Below are positions 34,471 to 43,195 of a stretch of 64,000 bases of DNA, piece after piece. How positions within the stretch are numbered: position 1 is the first letter of the stretch; every line of letters begins with the position of its first letter. The notes under the pieces were generated by a model that was given only the letters and a program-made list of their open reading frames with translations, did not search any database and had not been told where the DNA came from. This DNA is from Bacillota bacterium (GTDB lineage Bacteria; Bacillota; Clostridia; Lachnospirales; Lachnospiraceae): the NCBI GenBank assembly GCA_023441965.1, contig JAEZNB010000010.1:54418-118417 (forward strand). The letters run 5' to 3'. The translations under genes were made by a program, and so were the position numbers.

Positions 34471-35583
34471 CTATTGGTATTTTTCATTGATCTCTTTCTC
34501 TGCCGTAGCGAAAGCTGCTTCAATCACCTTGTCCATGTCATAATATTTATAGCTGCCGAGCCTGCCTCCGAAGATGATCTTCTCTTCCCGGTCAGCCAGC
34601 TCCTTATACTTCAGATACAATTCGTTGTTACCGGAGGAGTTAACCGGATAGTAGGGCTCCTGTCCCGGCTCCCAGGAGGAAGGATATTCCTTAGTAATGA
34701 TTGTTTTCTCCTGTGTCCCGAATTCAAAATGCTTGTGTTCGATGATCCTGGTATAGGGTACTTCCCGCTCTGTATAATTCACTACGGCATTTCCCTGATA
34801 GTTGCTGCAGGCCGGCCATTCATGTTCAAAGCGCAGAGACCTGTATTCCAGAGGTCCGAGACAGTAATCATAGTACTCATCGATGGGTCCGGTGTAGAGG
34901 GTCTTAGGTGCCACATCCTCATTGTTCTTTATGAACTCCTTGTATTCCGTGTTGAGCAGCAGGTCCACTCCGGCCAAGAGCTTCTCAATGATCTGTGTAT
35001 AACCTCCGATCGGGATGCCCTGGTATCTGTCATTAAAGTAATTGTTGTCATAGGTGAAACGAAGCGGGAGACGCTTAATGATAAAGGCCGGCAGCTCCGT
35101 ACAATCTCTGCCCCACTGCTTCTCCGTATAGCCCTTGATCAGCTTCTCATATACATCCCGTCCTACCAGGGACAAGGCCTGCTCCTCCAGATTCTGCGGA
35201 TCTGTGATATTCAGGCTCTCTATCTGCTCTTTGATCTTCTGCTTTGCCTCATCCGGTGTCTTAATGCCCCATAGCCTGCTGAAGGTATTCATATTAAAGG
35301 GCAGGTTATAAAGTTCATCCTTGTAAGAGGCAATCGGGGAGTTGATATAATGATTGAAATCGGCAAATTGATTTACATAGTCCCAGATTTTCTTATTTGA
35401 GGTATGGAAAATATGGGCTCCGTACTTATGGATATTGATACCCTCTTGATTCTCGGTATAGATATTTCCTCCGACATGATTCCTTTTGTCAATGACCAGA
35501 CATCTTAAGCCCTTTTTCTTCAGCTCATGCGCAAACACAGCACCAAACAGTCCGCTTCCAACTACCAAATAATCATACTTCAT
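34471..35583 (-). CDS. glf: UDP-galactopyranose mutase
   Basis: 370-residue flavoenzyme that interconverts UDP-galactopyranose and UDP-galactofuranose. FAD-binding N-terminus YLVVGSGLFGAVFAHELKKKG with VIDKRNHVGGNIY, the KYGAHIFHTS segment, GYTEKQWGRDCTELP, and arginines in IKRLPLRFTYDNNYFNDRYQG, all typical. Presence of this gene shows that galactofuranose donor can be made and that the glycan likely contains Galf, consistent with adjacent GT2 enzymes resembling galactofuranosyltransferases. Confidence 0.96.
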   Translation of the reverse strand: MKYDYLVVGSGLFGAVFAHELKKKGLRCLVIDKRNHVGGNIYTENQEGINIHKYGAHIFHTSNKKIWDYVNQFADFNHYINSPIASYKDELYNLPFNMNTFSRLWGIKTPDEAKQKIKEQIESLNITDPQNLEEQALSLVGRDVYEKLIKGYTEKQWGRDCTELPAFIIKRLPLRFTYDNNYFNDRYQGIPIGGYTQIIEKLLAGVDLLLNTEYKEFIKNNEDVAPKTLYTGPIDEYYDYCLGPLEYRSLRFEHEWPACSNYQGNAVVNYTEREVPYTRIIEHKHFEFGTQEKTIITKEYPSSWEPGQEPYYPVNSSGNNELYLKYKELADREEKIIFGGRLGSYKYYDMDKVIEAAFATAEKEINEKYQ

Positions 35584-35594
35584 ATTCCGCTCTC

Positions 35595-36920
35595 CTATCC
35601 CTGGTTAATCTCATCCATTAATTTTACCAGCAATACCCTATAAATACTATCAAATAATTTATAGTTATAGCTTAAATTACTGAAATGCAGGATATCCTCC
35701 TGTTCCGCCAGCAGGTTCTCATAACCGTCAATATAGACTACCTCCAGCGAGGTATCCTCTACCTTTGACACATGCTCACACATTTTAAAGCAGAGATCAT
35801 AATCCTGTACCCTGTAGGAGGCTGCCAGCCGGTACTTTTGCACTTCCTGCTGCAGCTCCTCTGTCCGGCTGCCGGCTATGGTGATCTCCACCTCTTGTCC
35901 TTCGGCCTTGCTTAAGATATTTTGCAGAGACTTATGATTTCCGTCAAAGTCTATCAATATCTTTTTCTTCCCGGTTATCAGCTTTTTTATTCGGTTCTCG
36001 ACCGTATCCTTGTCCAGAATTTTATTGCCTTCTGCCTTACCCAGGCAGCCCCGCAGGGCATCCTCGACCGCATAAACCATTACCTTCAGCTGGTTTTGCT
36101 TCTTCTTATATAAGCTTCCGTAGAAGGTCTGGAAGAGATTCTCCAATAAGGAATTCAGCATGGCCTCCCTTTTGTCCTTGGGTGTATAACGGGCAAAGAA
36201 CCGTATTCTGTTCCTCCAGAAATAATAGGTGGAGAAGTAATTCGTTCCGGAATTCGTTCCCATGGCATGATACACCTTGGCCTTGGCGTAGGCTGCCACC
36301 TGATAGCCCCGTAAACGAAACCGATAGCCCCACTCCATGTCATCCCAGTAGATAAAATTCTCTTCCGGCAAAACTCCGATTTCCTTTACGGCAGAGGTTC
36401 TGACCATAAGAGAACAGGCAGGTACATAATCACAGTACTGTACCTCCGGCAGTTCATTATTATCCGGGTAATCCTGAAAATGAGGCTTGATATAGCTTTT
36501 CTCAAAGACGATGTCAGCTCCCAGCTCCTGCAGCCGATCCGGATGATCCATACGACAGATCTTAGAGCCGACCATCCCGACCTCCGGATGCTCCTCCAGA
36601 AAGTGATAGAGGTACTCGATATTATGCTTGTCCATCAGGATATCATTATCGACGCACATCAGATATCGGTATTCCTTCTTAAGCACTGCCCTAAGTCCCG
36701 TATTAAAGCCTCCCGAGCCTCCCAGGTTCTCCTCATTCACCAGAAGGGTGACCTTGTCCTGATAGCTGTTCCGTATCTGCTCCACCGAATCATCCGTGGA
36801 GGCATTATCCACCACGTACACATCCATATCCTGAAAGGAGGAGTCCAGAACAGACCTGATACAGTCCATCACATAGCTTCTTTTATTATAATTGCAGATT
36901 ACGATACCGACTGATTTCAT
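35595..36920 (-). CDS. GT2 glycosyltransferase (paralogue 2 of 3)
   Basis: 441 residues with the same architecture as the genes at 30533 and 36987: GIVICNYNKRSYVMDCI, VVDNASTDDS, LGGSGGFNTGL, CVDNDILMD and YWDDMEWGYRF, then a C-terminal domain with MCEHVSKVE and VVYIDGYENLL. The ATG at 36920 has GAGG five bases upstream; a GTG two codons earlier overlaps that site and is rejected. It lies between the mutase gene and the third paralogue. Three tandem-type copies with diverged C-termini suggest successive addition of sugars in one glycan. Confidence 0.88.
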   Translation of the reverse strand: MKSVGIVICNYNKRSYVMDCIRSVLDSSFQDMDVYVVDNASTDDSVEQIRNSYQDKVTLLVNEENLGGSGGFNTGLRAVLKKEYRYLMCVDNDILMDKHNIEYLYHFLEEHPEVGMVGSKICRMDHPDRLQELGADIVFEKSYIKPHFQDYPDNNELPEVQYCDYVPACSLMVRTSAVKEIGVLPEENFIYWDDMEWGYRFRLRGYQVAAYAKAKVYHAMGTNSGTNYFSTYYFWRNRIRFFARYTPKDKREAMLNSLLENLFQTFYGSLYKKKQNQLKVMVYAVEDALRGCLGKAEGNKILDKDTVENRIKKLITGKKKILIDFDGNHKSLQNILSKAEGQEVEITIAGSRTEELQQEVQKYRLAASYRVQDYDLCFKMCEHVSKVEDTSLEVVYIDGYENLLAEQEDILHFSNLSYNYKLFDSIYRVLLVKLMDEINQG

Positions 36921-36942
36921 ACGCACCTCGCCAAATGATGTT

Positions 36943-36961
36943 ACCTGCCTGATTGGCAGGT
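36943..36961. other. Intercistronic 7-bp hairpin
   Basis: ACCTGCC-TGATT-GGCAGGT is a perfect 7-bp stem with a 5-base loop in the 66-bp gap between two GT2 genes. It has no T tract, so it is more likely an RNA-processing or stability element than a terminator. Confidence 0.4.
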
Positions 36962-36986
36962 CTTCCCGATCCCATTCATCGCTGTA

Positions 36987-38312
36987 CTATTCACTGCCTG
37001 TGAGCAAGCCCTTCATACAAAGGATAAAGACCTCCTTTGCCATCTGAAAATTATAGCAATAAGCCATATCCTCCCTGCTGCCGATGATATTGCACCAGGG
37101 GTCCACATAGACATCTACTTCCATCGATACACTGACATTAAAGATATGGTCACACATCTTCATATGATAATCAAATTGCTCCGGCTCATAAGAGGCTACG
37201 ACCCTGCAATCCGGAAATTGACCTGCGACCTCCTCCGGCGGCAGATCGCAAGCCGCCATACTGATTGCAATCGTATCCAAGGCTGCTGCCGACTTCAGCT
37301 TACGCACAATATTTCCAAGACCCTCATAGTCCCCGTTGAAGAGGACCACTACACTCTTTGCAGCCCCAAGGAACTGAATGATCCTATCTTCCTTGGCATT
37401 TCTTTTCAGTATCTTATAATCGGCAGCCTTGCCTGTAATGCCATGGATGGCATCATCAAAGGCGTACATAACGGATTTGATGATATTGCTTTCCCCTTTC
37501 AGGTTACAGCTGTATATTAAGCGATAGAGATCCGATAGGATGACCTCCGCAAAATGCTCCTTTTTCTCCTCGGGTAATACCTTTAAGAAGAAACGTATCC
37601 TGTTTCTCCACATGTAGTAATTGATAAAGGTATCTCCGGCATTTCTTCCCCCTGCCTTATGCCAGATCTTAGACTTTCCCCATACTGCTACCTGATAGCC
37701 GGCCTGATTGAAGCGGTAGCCCCACTCCATATCATCCCAATAGATGAAGTTCTCCTCCGGCATGATTCCGACTCTTCTCACAGCCTCTGTCCTTGCCATG
37801 AGGGAGCAGGCTGCCACATAATCACAGTAGAGCAGATCGGGTATGTTATCCCCGTCGGTACAGTTCTTAAAATGATCTTCCTGCACATATTTATCAAAGT
37901 TGATTCTACTGCCATAGCCCCAGATCCGATCCGGGTAGTCCATAAAATAAACCTTGGAGCCGACCATACCGACCTCTTCATGGGTCTCCAGGAAGCGGTA
38001 CAGCTCTTCGATGGCATATTTGTCCACGATAATATCATTATCAAAGAGGACCAGGTATTGATAATCCTGCTTCAGGACCTCCCTGAGACCGGTATTGAAG
38101 CCACCCGAACCGCCTTTGTTTTCACTGTTGACCAGCAGGGTCACCTGTGTGCCGAATTCTTCCCTGATTCGTTCGACAGAAGCATCCGTGGAGGCATTAT
38201 CGACCACATACACATCAAAATTCTGTATGGATGATTCAAGCACTGACCGTATGCAGTTTACGATGTAATCTGCCTTATTATAATTACAGATAACGATTCC
38301 GATTTCTTTCAT
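36987..38312 (-). CDS. GT2 glycosyltransferase (paralogue 3 of 3)
   Basis: 441 residues; the third member with GIVICNYNKADYIVNCI, VVDNASTDAS, KGGSGGFNTGL, LFDNDIIVD and YWDDMEWGYRF, and the C-terminal domain MCDHIFNVS, VDVYVDPWCNII. All three copies place a Cys-His pair (MCxH) before a VY-D segment, so the C-terminal domain is a family feature rather than random extension. Nearest relatives in general knowledge are rhamnosyl- and galactofuranosyltransferases; donor and acceptor are unknown. Confidence 0.88.
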   Translation of the reverse strand: MKEIGIVICNYNKADYIVNCIRSVLESSIQNFDVYVVDNASTDASVERIREEFGTQVTLLVNSENKGGSGGFNTGLREVLKQDYQYLVLFDNDIIVDKYAIEELYRFLETHEEVGMVGSKVYFMDYPDRIWGYGSRINFDKYVQEDHFKNCTDGDNIPDLLYCDYVAACSLMARTEAVRRVGIMPEENFIYWDDMEWGYRFNQAGYQVAVWGKSKIWHKAGGRNAGDTFINYYMWRNRIRFFLKVLPEEKKEHFAEVILSDLYRLIYSCNLKGESNIIKSVMYAFDDAIHGITGKAADYKILKRNAKEDRIIQFLGAAKSVVVLFNGDYEGLGNIVRKLKSAAALDTIAISMAACDLPPEEVAGQFPDCRVVASYEPEQFDYHMKMCDHIFNVSVSMEVDVYVDPWCNIIGSREDMAYCYNFQMAKEVFILCMKGLLTGSE

Positions 38313-38357
38313 CCCTTTGATCCGCCTTTATCTTAGAATATGATATCCTGATCGCTC

Positions 38358-39401
38358 TTACTCTGTCAGTCCCTGCAGCAGTCGGTGTATCCCTGTCTTC
38401 AAATCAATCTTTGCTTCCCATCCGAGGGCTGACAGCTTGTCTGCATTCAATACAGAATTCATGACCCTGGTATATCCCTGCTGCTCCAGCTCCTTCGGCT
38501 GATCATAGACTACCTTCACACCTGCCTCTGCCGCTAAGGTATGGGCAAATTCCGAGATCGTGACATTGCAGTCCTTATTTGCTATGTTATAAGCCTCACG
38601 GCTCTTGCCCTGCAAGAGGATATAGAAGAGGGCAGTCACTGCATCCGACAAGTAGCAATAGGATCGCAGCTGACTTCCCCTGCTCTTCATGATGATGTCC
38701 TTGCCCTCCATCGCTCGTCTGACGAACTGAATATCTGCCCTGCTGTTGTCTTCATTCATGGTAATGCCGTAGATATATCCGGGTCTGGCTACCACCGTAT
38801 CCAGCTGATATTCTCTGGCATAGCTTACACATAAGGCTTCCGCTGCCCGTTTGCTCTCCGGGTAACAGGCTCTGTCACTCATGCTGTTGAGGTACCCAAG
38901 CTCTTCCTCTTGAAAGCCGGACAGATGATGGATATTGTCTCCATAGATCTCACTGCTGGAGAGGAAGAGCAGTCTCTGAAGCCCATAGGCTTTTCCATGT
39001 TCCAATAAGTGGATGATCCCTAAGATATTTGCCTTCATTGTTTCTACGGGCTCTGCCGCATAAGCAAGAGGATGGGCATTGCTGGCAGCATGGATGATGT
39101 AGTCGATTTTTTTCTTGATCGGAAGGGGCTGGGTCACATCTCCGTGAACCAGGGTGAAATAATTCTGTGCCAAGTAAGGTCCGAACCTCTTCTCCGCCTT
39201 CTCCCTGTTTCTGCACAGTGCCAGAATCTCGATATCATATTGAAAGCTTCTGTTCAGCTCCAGAAGGACATCTGTTATGCAGGAACCGATCAGGCCGTTC
39301 GCTCCGGTGATCAGGACAGTTTTTCCCTTTAACAGTTCATAGGGAAGCTTCTCCTTGCAGATTCGTTCCAGATCCTCCTTATAAACCTTGCTCTTATACA
39401 T
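38358..39401 (-). CDS. NAD-dependent epimerase/dehydratase (extended SDR)
   Basis: 347 residues. Rossmann motif TVLITGANGLIGSCI, then DYIIHAASNAHPLAY, the catalytic Ser region LLFLSSSEIYGD and YPESKRAAEALC (the YxxxK pair). It is an extended SDR acting on a nucleotide sugar (epimerisation or dehydration). It stands immediately upstream of the GT2 set and after the IspD-like cytidylyltransferase, so its substrate might be a CDP-linked sugar, but this cannot be decided from sequence. Confidence 0.9.
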   Translation of the reverse strand: MYKSKVYKEDLERICKEKLPYELLKGKTVLITGANGLIGSCITDVLLELNRSFQYDIEILALCRNREKAEKRFGPYLAQNYFTLVHGDVTQPLPIKKKIDYIIHAASNAHPLAYAAEPVETMKANILGIIHLLEHGKAYGLQRLLFLSSSEIYGDNIHHLSGFQEEELGYLNSMSDRACYPESKRAAEALCVSYAREYQLDTVVARPGYIYGITMNEDNSRADIQFVRRAMEGKDIIMKSRGSQLRSYCYLSDAVTALFYILLQGKSREAYNIANKDCNVTISEFAHTLAAEAGVKVVYDQPKELEQQGYTRVMNSVLNADKLSALGWEAKIDLKTGIHRLLQGLTE

Positions 39402-39411
39402 AACCCCACTC

Positions 39412-40122
39412 CTATTTTATCCAGCTTTCCTTCTTCGATGCCAACAAGGCCTGGAATATCTCAATATCATCTACCGTAGTAATTTTAATATTCTTTTCGG
39501 AGCCCTTGGAAAAACAGATGGTCTCACCCAACTGGCACATGAGATCGCAGGTGGCTATGGTATTCCTTATGCCCTTCTCTCCTGCCTGCTCATGGGCCCA
39601 TAACAGCTTCTCCAAGGAATAGGTATGCGGCGTCTGGGTTCGGTATAGCTGTTCTCTCGGTATGCTGCTCTTGGAGCTTGTTCCGTCATCACTCCGAAAG
39701 ACCGCTTCCGTACATGGAATTGCAGCTACGGCACTTTGGTAGAGGGCATACTTGACCAGACTGTCCGATATAATCTCCTCCGTTACAAAGGCCCTGTTGC
39801 CATCATGGATCATAATCGCATCCTGCGGACTGCAGTGCTTTTTCAGCTCCATAATTCCGTTATAGATGGATTCCTGGCTGGTCTCACCACCGGGAACCAC
39901 CCATTTTAATTTATCGATATTGAACTGCTTTGCATAGGCCCAGAGAATCTCGATCCAACCCGATAAACCGACCACCAGGATCGCATCGATACTGGGGTGG
40001 CCCTGAAACGCTTCCAGGGTATAAATAATCAGCGGCTTATTATTAATATGGATAAACTGCTTCGGGATATCCTGATGCATCCTGCTGCCGTTGCCGGCTG
40101 CAGTTAACAATGCGATGTTCAT
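39412..40122 (-). CDS. IspD/TarI-like CTP:sugar(-alcohol) phosphate cytidylyltransferase
   Basis: 236 residues. The nucleotide-binding N-terminus ALLTAAGNGSRMHQDIPKQF, WVVPGGETSQESIYNGI, IMIHDGNRAFV and the later TIYS-like TPHTYSLEKLL match the family that includes IspD and the wall teichoic acid enzyme TarI. Set in a glycan operon directly before a CDP-glycerol-type transferase, it more likely makes a CDP-polyol or CDP-sugar than the isoprenoid intermediate. If so, it feeds the transferase encoded next to it. Confidence 0.86.
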   Translation of the reverse strand: MNIALLTAAGNGSRMHQDIPKQFIHINNKPLIIYTLEAFQGHPSIDAILVVGLSGWIEILWAYAKQFNIDKLKWVVPGGETSQESIYNGIMELKKHCSPQDAIMIHDGNRAFVTEEIISDSLVKYALYQSAVAAIPCTEAVFRSDDGTSSKSSIPREQLYRTQTPHTYSLEKLLWAHEQAGEKGIRNTIATCDLMCQLGETICFSKGSEKNIKITTVDDIEIFQALLASKKESWIK

Positions 40123-40136
40123 GCTTCTTCCCCCTC

Positions 40137-41357
40137 TTATCTGGTCTCCAGGATTTTTTGTATCTTTTCATATATACTGCTGCATGCCCTTCCATCCTGC
40201 TTGGAAAACATCATGTCCCTGGACTTTCTCCGCTTCTCCCTGCAGATATCTTCCTTCCTTACCTGACGGATCGCCTTCGTCAGCTCTTCCATGTCTTTTG
40301 CCTTAAGCTCCGGCATATATTCATCGAAATCAAAGTAGCAGTCCCTGGTCTCGGTTGAATAAAGCTCGTAGTCATAATAGAAGCCCACCACCGGACGGTC
40401 CAAAAGCATGAAGTCCGTATAGATGGAGGAGTAATCCGTAATGAGAAGCTCCACATGCTTTAAAAAGGTGTAGGGGTCGACCTCGGGGTCAACCACCAGA
40501 ATATTGGGATAGGCAAGCTCCTCAAACCTATGCTTTAAAGCCGATTTCGGATGAAGCTTCATTAAGAGCATCATATGCTCCTTATGAAGGAAATCATTCA
40601 GGCGCTGAAGGTCGACGACATCAAAGAATTTTGTCTCTGATTTCCGAAAGGTAGGCATATAGCAGCTGATGGTAAGCTCCTGCTGCTTCCAGTCCGTAAT
40701 TCTCTTCAGTAATGCTTGCTCCTGCTCAGTATACAGATTCTGAATATCGGAGTGCAGGAGGACATCATTTCTCGGCAACCCGTCCTCAATGATATGGTCC
40801 TCTCCGGTCCGAAAGGCTGAAGCAAATATCTTCTTCTTCACCGGTGAGGTGGCCAGTGTATAGTGATAAGGCTTTTCGTCCGACAGTCTTCTTAGATAGG
40901 TCCGAAAGCTCTCCCAACGGTTCTTCGGGTGCCTGACCCTATCAAAGCGGTTATCATAATTAATCTTCTTATTCCCGACTCCATGCCATAGATTGACCTT
41001 CAGGGCTCCTCCGGAAAGCCAGAAGGAGATATCCTTTGAATAATTATCATAGAGATAGACACCGGCTCTTAAGCAGGCCCAGATACCGCGCAGGGAGCGA
41101 TTATGATATGCGAGGTAGCCGTTATCTCTTAAGAGATCCACGATCCCTTTATCCTTACTGATCCAGAGAACCCTGACCTGCTCCTTCCGGTACTGGCTTA
41201 GGTAAAGATACAGGTACTTGGGGTTGTCCGCAAATCTTTTCCCGAAGCTGCTGCCGCACAGCCATAGCTTCTTATTCCTGGGGAAAGCATAGGACAGCCA
41301 GTAAATCGGTAATAACAAGCCTTGGCTCCAATATCTGATTTCTTTCATGATCTTCAT
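40137..41357 (-). CDS. CDP-glycerol glycerophosphotransferase (TagB/TagF) family protein
   Basis: 406 residues. Features of the Tag/Tar polymerase family: NLWHGVGNKKINYDN, YHYTLATSPVKKKIF, GLPRNDVLLH, PTFRKSE, KLHPKS and TDYSSIYTDFMLLDRPVVGFYYD. These enzymes transfer glycerol or ribitol phosphate from CDP donors. The start ATG at 41357 has AAGGTG eight bases upstream; a GTG nine bases earlier overlaps that site. With the IspD-like gene it forms a CDP-polyol cassette in what is otherwise a sugar locus. Confidence 0.9.
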   Translation of the reverse strand: MKIMKEIRYWSQGLLLPIYWLSYAFPRNKKLWLCGSSFGKRFADNPKYLYLYLSQYRKEQVRVLWISKDKGIVDLLRDNGYLAYHNRSLRGIWACLRAGVYLYDNYSKDISFWLSGGALKVNLWHGVGNKKINYDNRFDRVRHPKNRWESFRTYLRRLSDEKPYHYTLATSPVKKKIFASAFRTGEDHIIEDGLPRNDVLLHSDIQNLYTEQEQALLKRITDWKQQELTISCYMPTFRKSETKFFDVVDLQRLNDFLHKEHMMLLMKLHPKSALKHRFEELAYPNILVVDPEVDPYTFLKHVELLITDYSSIYTDFMLLDRPVVGFYYDYELYSTETRDCYFDFDEYMPELKAKDMEELTKAIRQVRKEDICREKRRKSRDMMFSKQDGRACSSIYEKIQKILETR

Positions 41358-41397
41358 CGCATTCACACCTTGAAGCTCTTTTTCCTTTCAACCCTTC

Positions 41398-42900
41398 TTA
41401 CCATGTCTTCAGTATCGTCTTTCTCTCAATTGGGTCCAGGCTTCTGATCTTGAGATCGTCATAGTAGGAATCATTGGTAACATGAGTGGTCGATATTTCT
41501 TCGAAGATTGCTCCTCTGACAGAGGTGAAGGAATGCTTTTCTCCCCTTAAGACCGTCTGGATGTCACCCGGCTTTAAGCTGCGTTCCTTTCCCTCAATAT
41601 TGATCAGTAAATCTCCGTAGAGCAGCTGGAAGGTCTCTTCCTTTACCTTATGCATATGTACCGGGTGCTTCTGTCCCGGCAGGATGACCAGGAGCTTCTT
41701 ACAGTATTCCCGGTTGATGATGCTGATGATGATGGCTCCGAATTGTCTGAAATGCTTCATACCGTAATGGTGGGACAATTCCACCTCAAAGTCCTTGCCG
41801 AGAGCGATTCCCGCCTCATAAAGCATACCCTTGGCATCATGGACCACATTTCGCACCAAGCCGATGTCTGTGACCGGCTTCTTCTCCTGAAGCTCTTCAT
41901 TTGCTTTATAATCCTTCGAAGCGATGATCCCCTCCGTGAATTCGCCACTGCTCATCTGACGCTCATGACAGGGCATGGCAAAGAATACATCCTCCGCCAT
42001 GAGTGCTTGTCCCTGCCTTACATCCTTCTTCACATAGACACCGCGCATCAGGGAATTCAAGGAGTCTAACTCCTCCTGACTGATGTATTTGGTATCCCCC
42101 TTCTTGATTTCACAGATCATTCTTGCATCCAGGACAGCCTTGACCCAATGGTCCGCCTGCTCGGGATTCATGGAATAGGAGTTCAGCTTGATGCTTTCTG
42201 TGGGTAAGCCGACATGCCGTTCGAAGATTCTGGCACCCTTAGCCATGGCCAGCATAGATACGATATGATGATCCGGATCCTCGTGACCGGAATATCCGAT
42301 GGTTACTTCCGGATACCGGCGGTTCATCCTGTCTATGAAATCCAGCTGAAGATGCTCCATCGGTGCCGGATATTCAGCCACACAATGAAGAAAGGCAAAC
42401 TCACAGCCCTTATGAGTAAAGAAGTTATAGATTTTATCAATGTCAGAAAGGGTTTTACCGCCGGTGGAAATTATTAGCGGCTTATGGGTGAAGGCGATCT
42501 TAGTCAGCAGAGGCCAATCCAGAGCACTGCAGCTGGCCACCTTAATGATATCAATCCCCATATCCATGCACCAGTCCACACTATCCTCATCAAAGGGAGT
42601 ACTCATGGCAAGCATTCCCTCCTCATGGATGGTATCCACCAGCTGACTGAACTGGTCAAAGCTTAATCGGGTGCTCATAAACCTGGGAATGTGCTTCACA
42701 TCCGTACGGTTCACATAGTCCGGATGAACAAAGCTATCCAGATTTCTGAACTGCAGCTTGACTGCTGCCTTAATGTTGTATTTTCTTGTTATCCTACTCA
42801 TCGCATGGATGATGTCTATCCCATGATCTACACTACCCTGATGACTGTTCGCCATTTCAAAGATAAATAGGTCGTCATAGATGTGCTTTGTATCCTTCAT
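41398..42900 (-). CDS. NeuB-type nonulosonic/sialic acid synthase fused to a cupin
   Basis: 500 residues. N-terminal NeuB TIM barrel (FEMANSHQGSVDHGIDII, AVKLQFRNLDSF, IIKVASCSALDWPLL, TIGYSGHEDPDHHIVSM, FERHVGLP), an SAF antifreeze-like domain near 275-340 (MRGVYVKKDVRQGQALM) and a C-terminal cupin (LPGQKHPVHMHKVKEETFQLL, LKPGDIQTVLRGEKHSF) with metal-type histidines. Known NeuB condenses a hexosamine with phosphoenolpyruvate. No NeuC, PseB or LegB gene lies in the window, so the sugar is not identified. The ATG at 42900 has GGAGG eight bases upstream; an ATG 81 bases earlier lacks one. First gene of the long operon. Confidence 0.9.
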   Translation of the reverse strand: MKDTKHIYDDLFIFEMANSHQGSVDHGIDIIHAMSRITRKYNIKAAVKLQFRNLDSFVHPDYVNRTDVKHIPRFMSTRLSFDQFSQLVDTIHEEGMLAMSTPFDEDSVDWCMDMGIDIIKVASCSALDWPLLTKIAFTHKPLIISTGGKTLSDIDKIYNFFTHKGCEFAFLHCVAEYPAPMEHLQLDFIDRMNRRYPEVTIGYSGHEDPDHHIVSMLAMAKGARIFERHVGLPTESIKLNSYSMNPEQADHWVKAVLDARMICEIKKGDTKYISQEELDSLNSLMRGVYVKKDVRQGQALMAEDVFFAMPCHERQMSSGEFTEGIIASKDYKANEELQEKKPVTDIGLVRNVVHDAKGMLYEAGIALGKDFEVELSHHYGMKHFRQFGAIIISIINREYCKKLLVILPGQKHPVHMHKVKEETFQLLYGDLLINIEGKERSLKPGDIQTVLRGEKHSFTSVRGAIFEEISTTHVTNDSYYDDLKIRSLDPIERKTILKTW

Positions 42901-42999
42901 ATCCGATCCCTCCATATTCTTGGTCAACAATGTATGGCTGAAGCTGGTGAAAAACAATGAATTAATTACGGATTCTCTCATGATTCTTATCCTAGCTCT

Positions 43000-43005
43000 A
43001 CTATA
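43000..43005 (-). promoter_or_regulatory. Possible -10 box of the neuB operon
   Basis: TATAGT on the minus strand lies about 100 bp upstream of the NeuB start, in an AT-rich region between a terminator and the gene. No good -35 is visible at 17 bp. An exact tandem of an 11-bp unit at 43044-43054 and 43055-43065 lies 39 bp further up and could be an operator (inference). Confidence 0.35.
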
Positions 43006-43114
43006 ACATATCTTTCGACTGAATAACAGATTTATTGCTGCCCTACAAATCGCCTACAAATCGCCTGTGATACTTGTTATATTATTTATCGACTTTTTCT
43101 ATCAAATATATAAG

Positions 43115-43148
43115 AAGAAAAAAAGAGGAAATCATCTTTTCCTCTTTT
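43115..43148 (-). terminator. Rho-independent terminator after the CgeB-like gene
   Basis: AAAGAGGAAA (43122-43131) pairs perfectly with TTTCCTCTTT (43138-43147) around a 6-base loop; on the minus strand it is followed by a run of T. It ends the upstream group (CgeB-like, NeuA-like, Maf) and isolates the promoter region of the neuB operon. Confidence 0.8.
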
Positions 43149-43195
43149 CTTGCGGTCTTATGCTATTGTGACTCATCTGCCCTTACAGCACCGGC

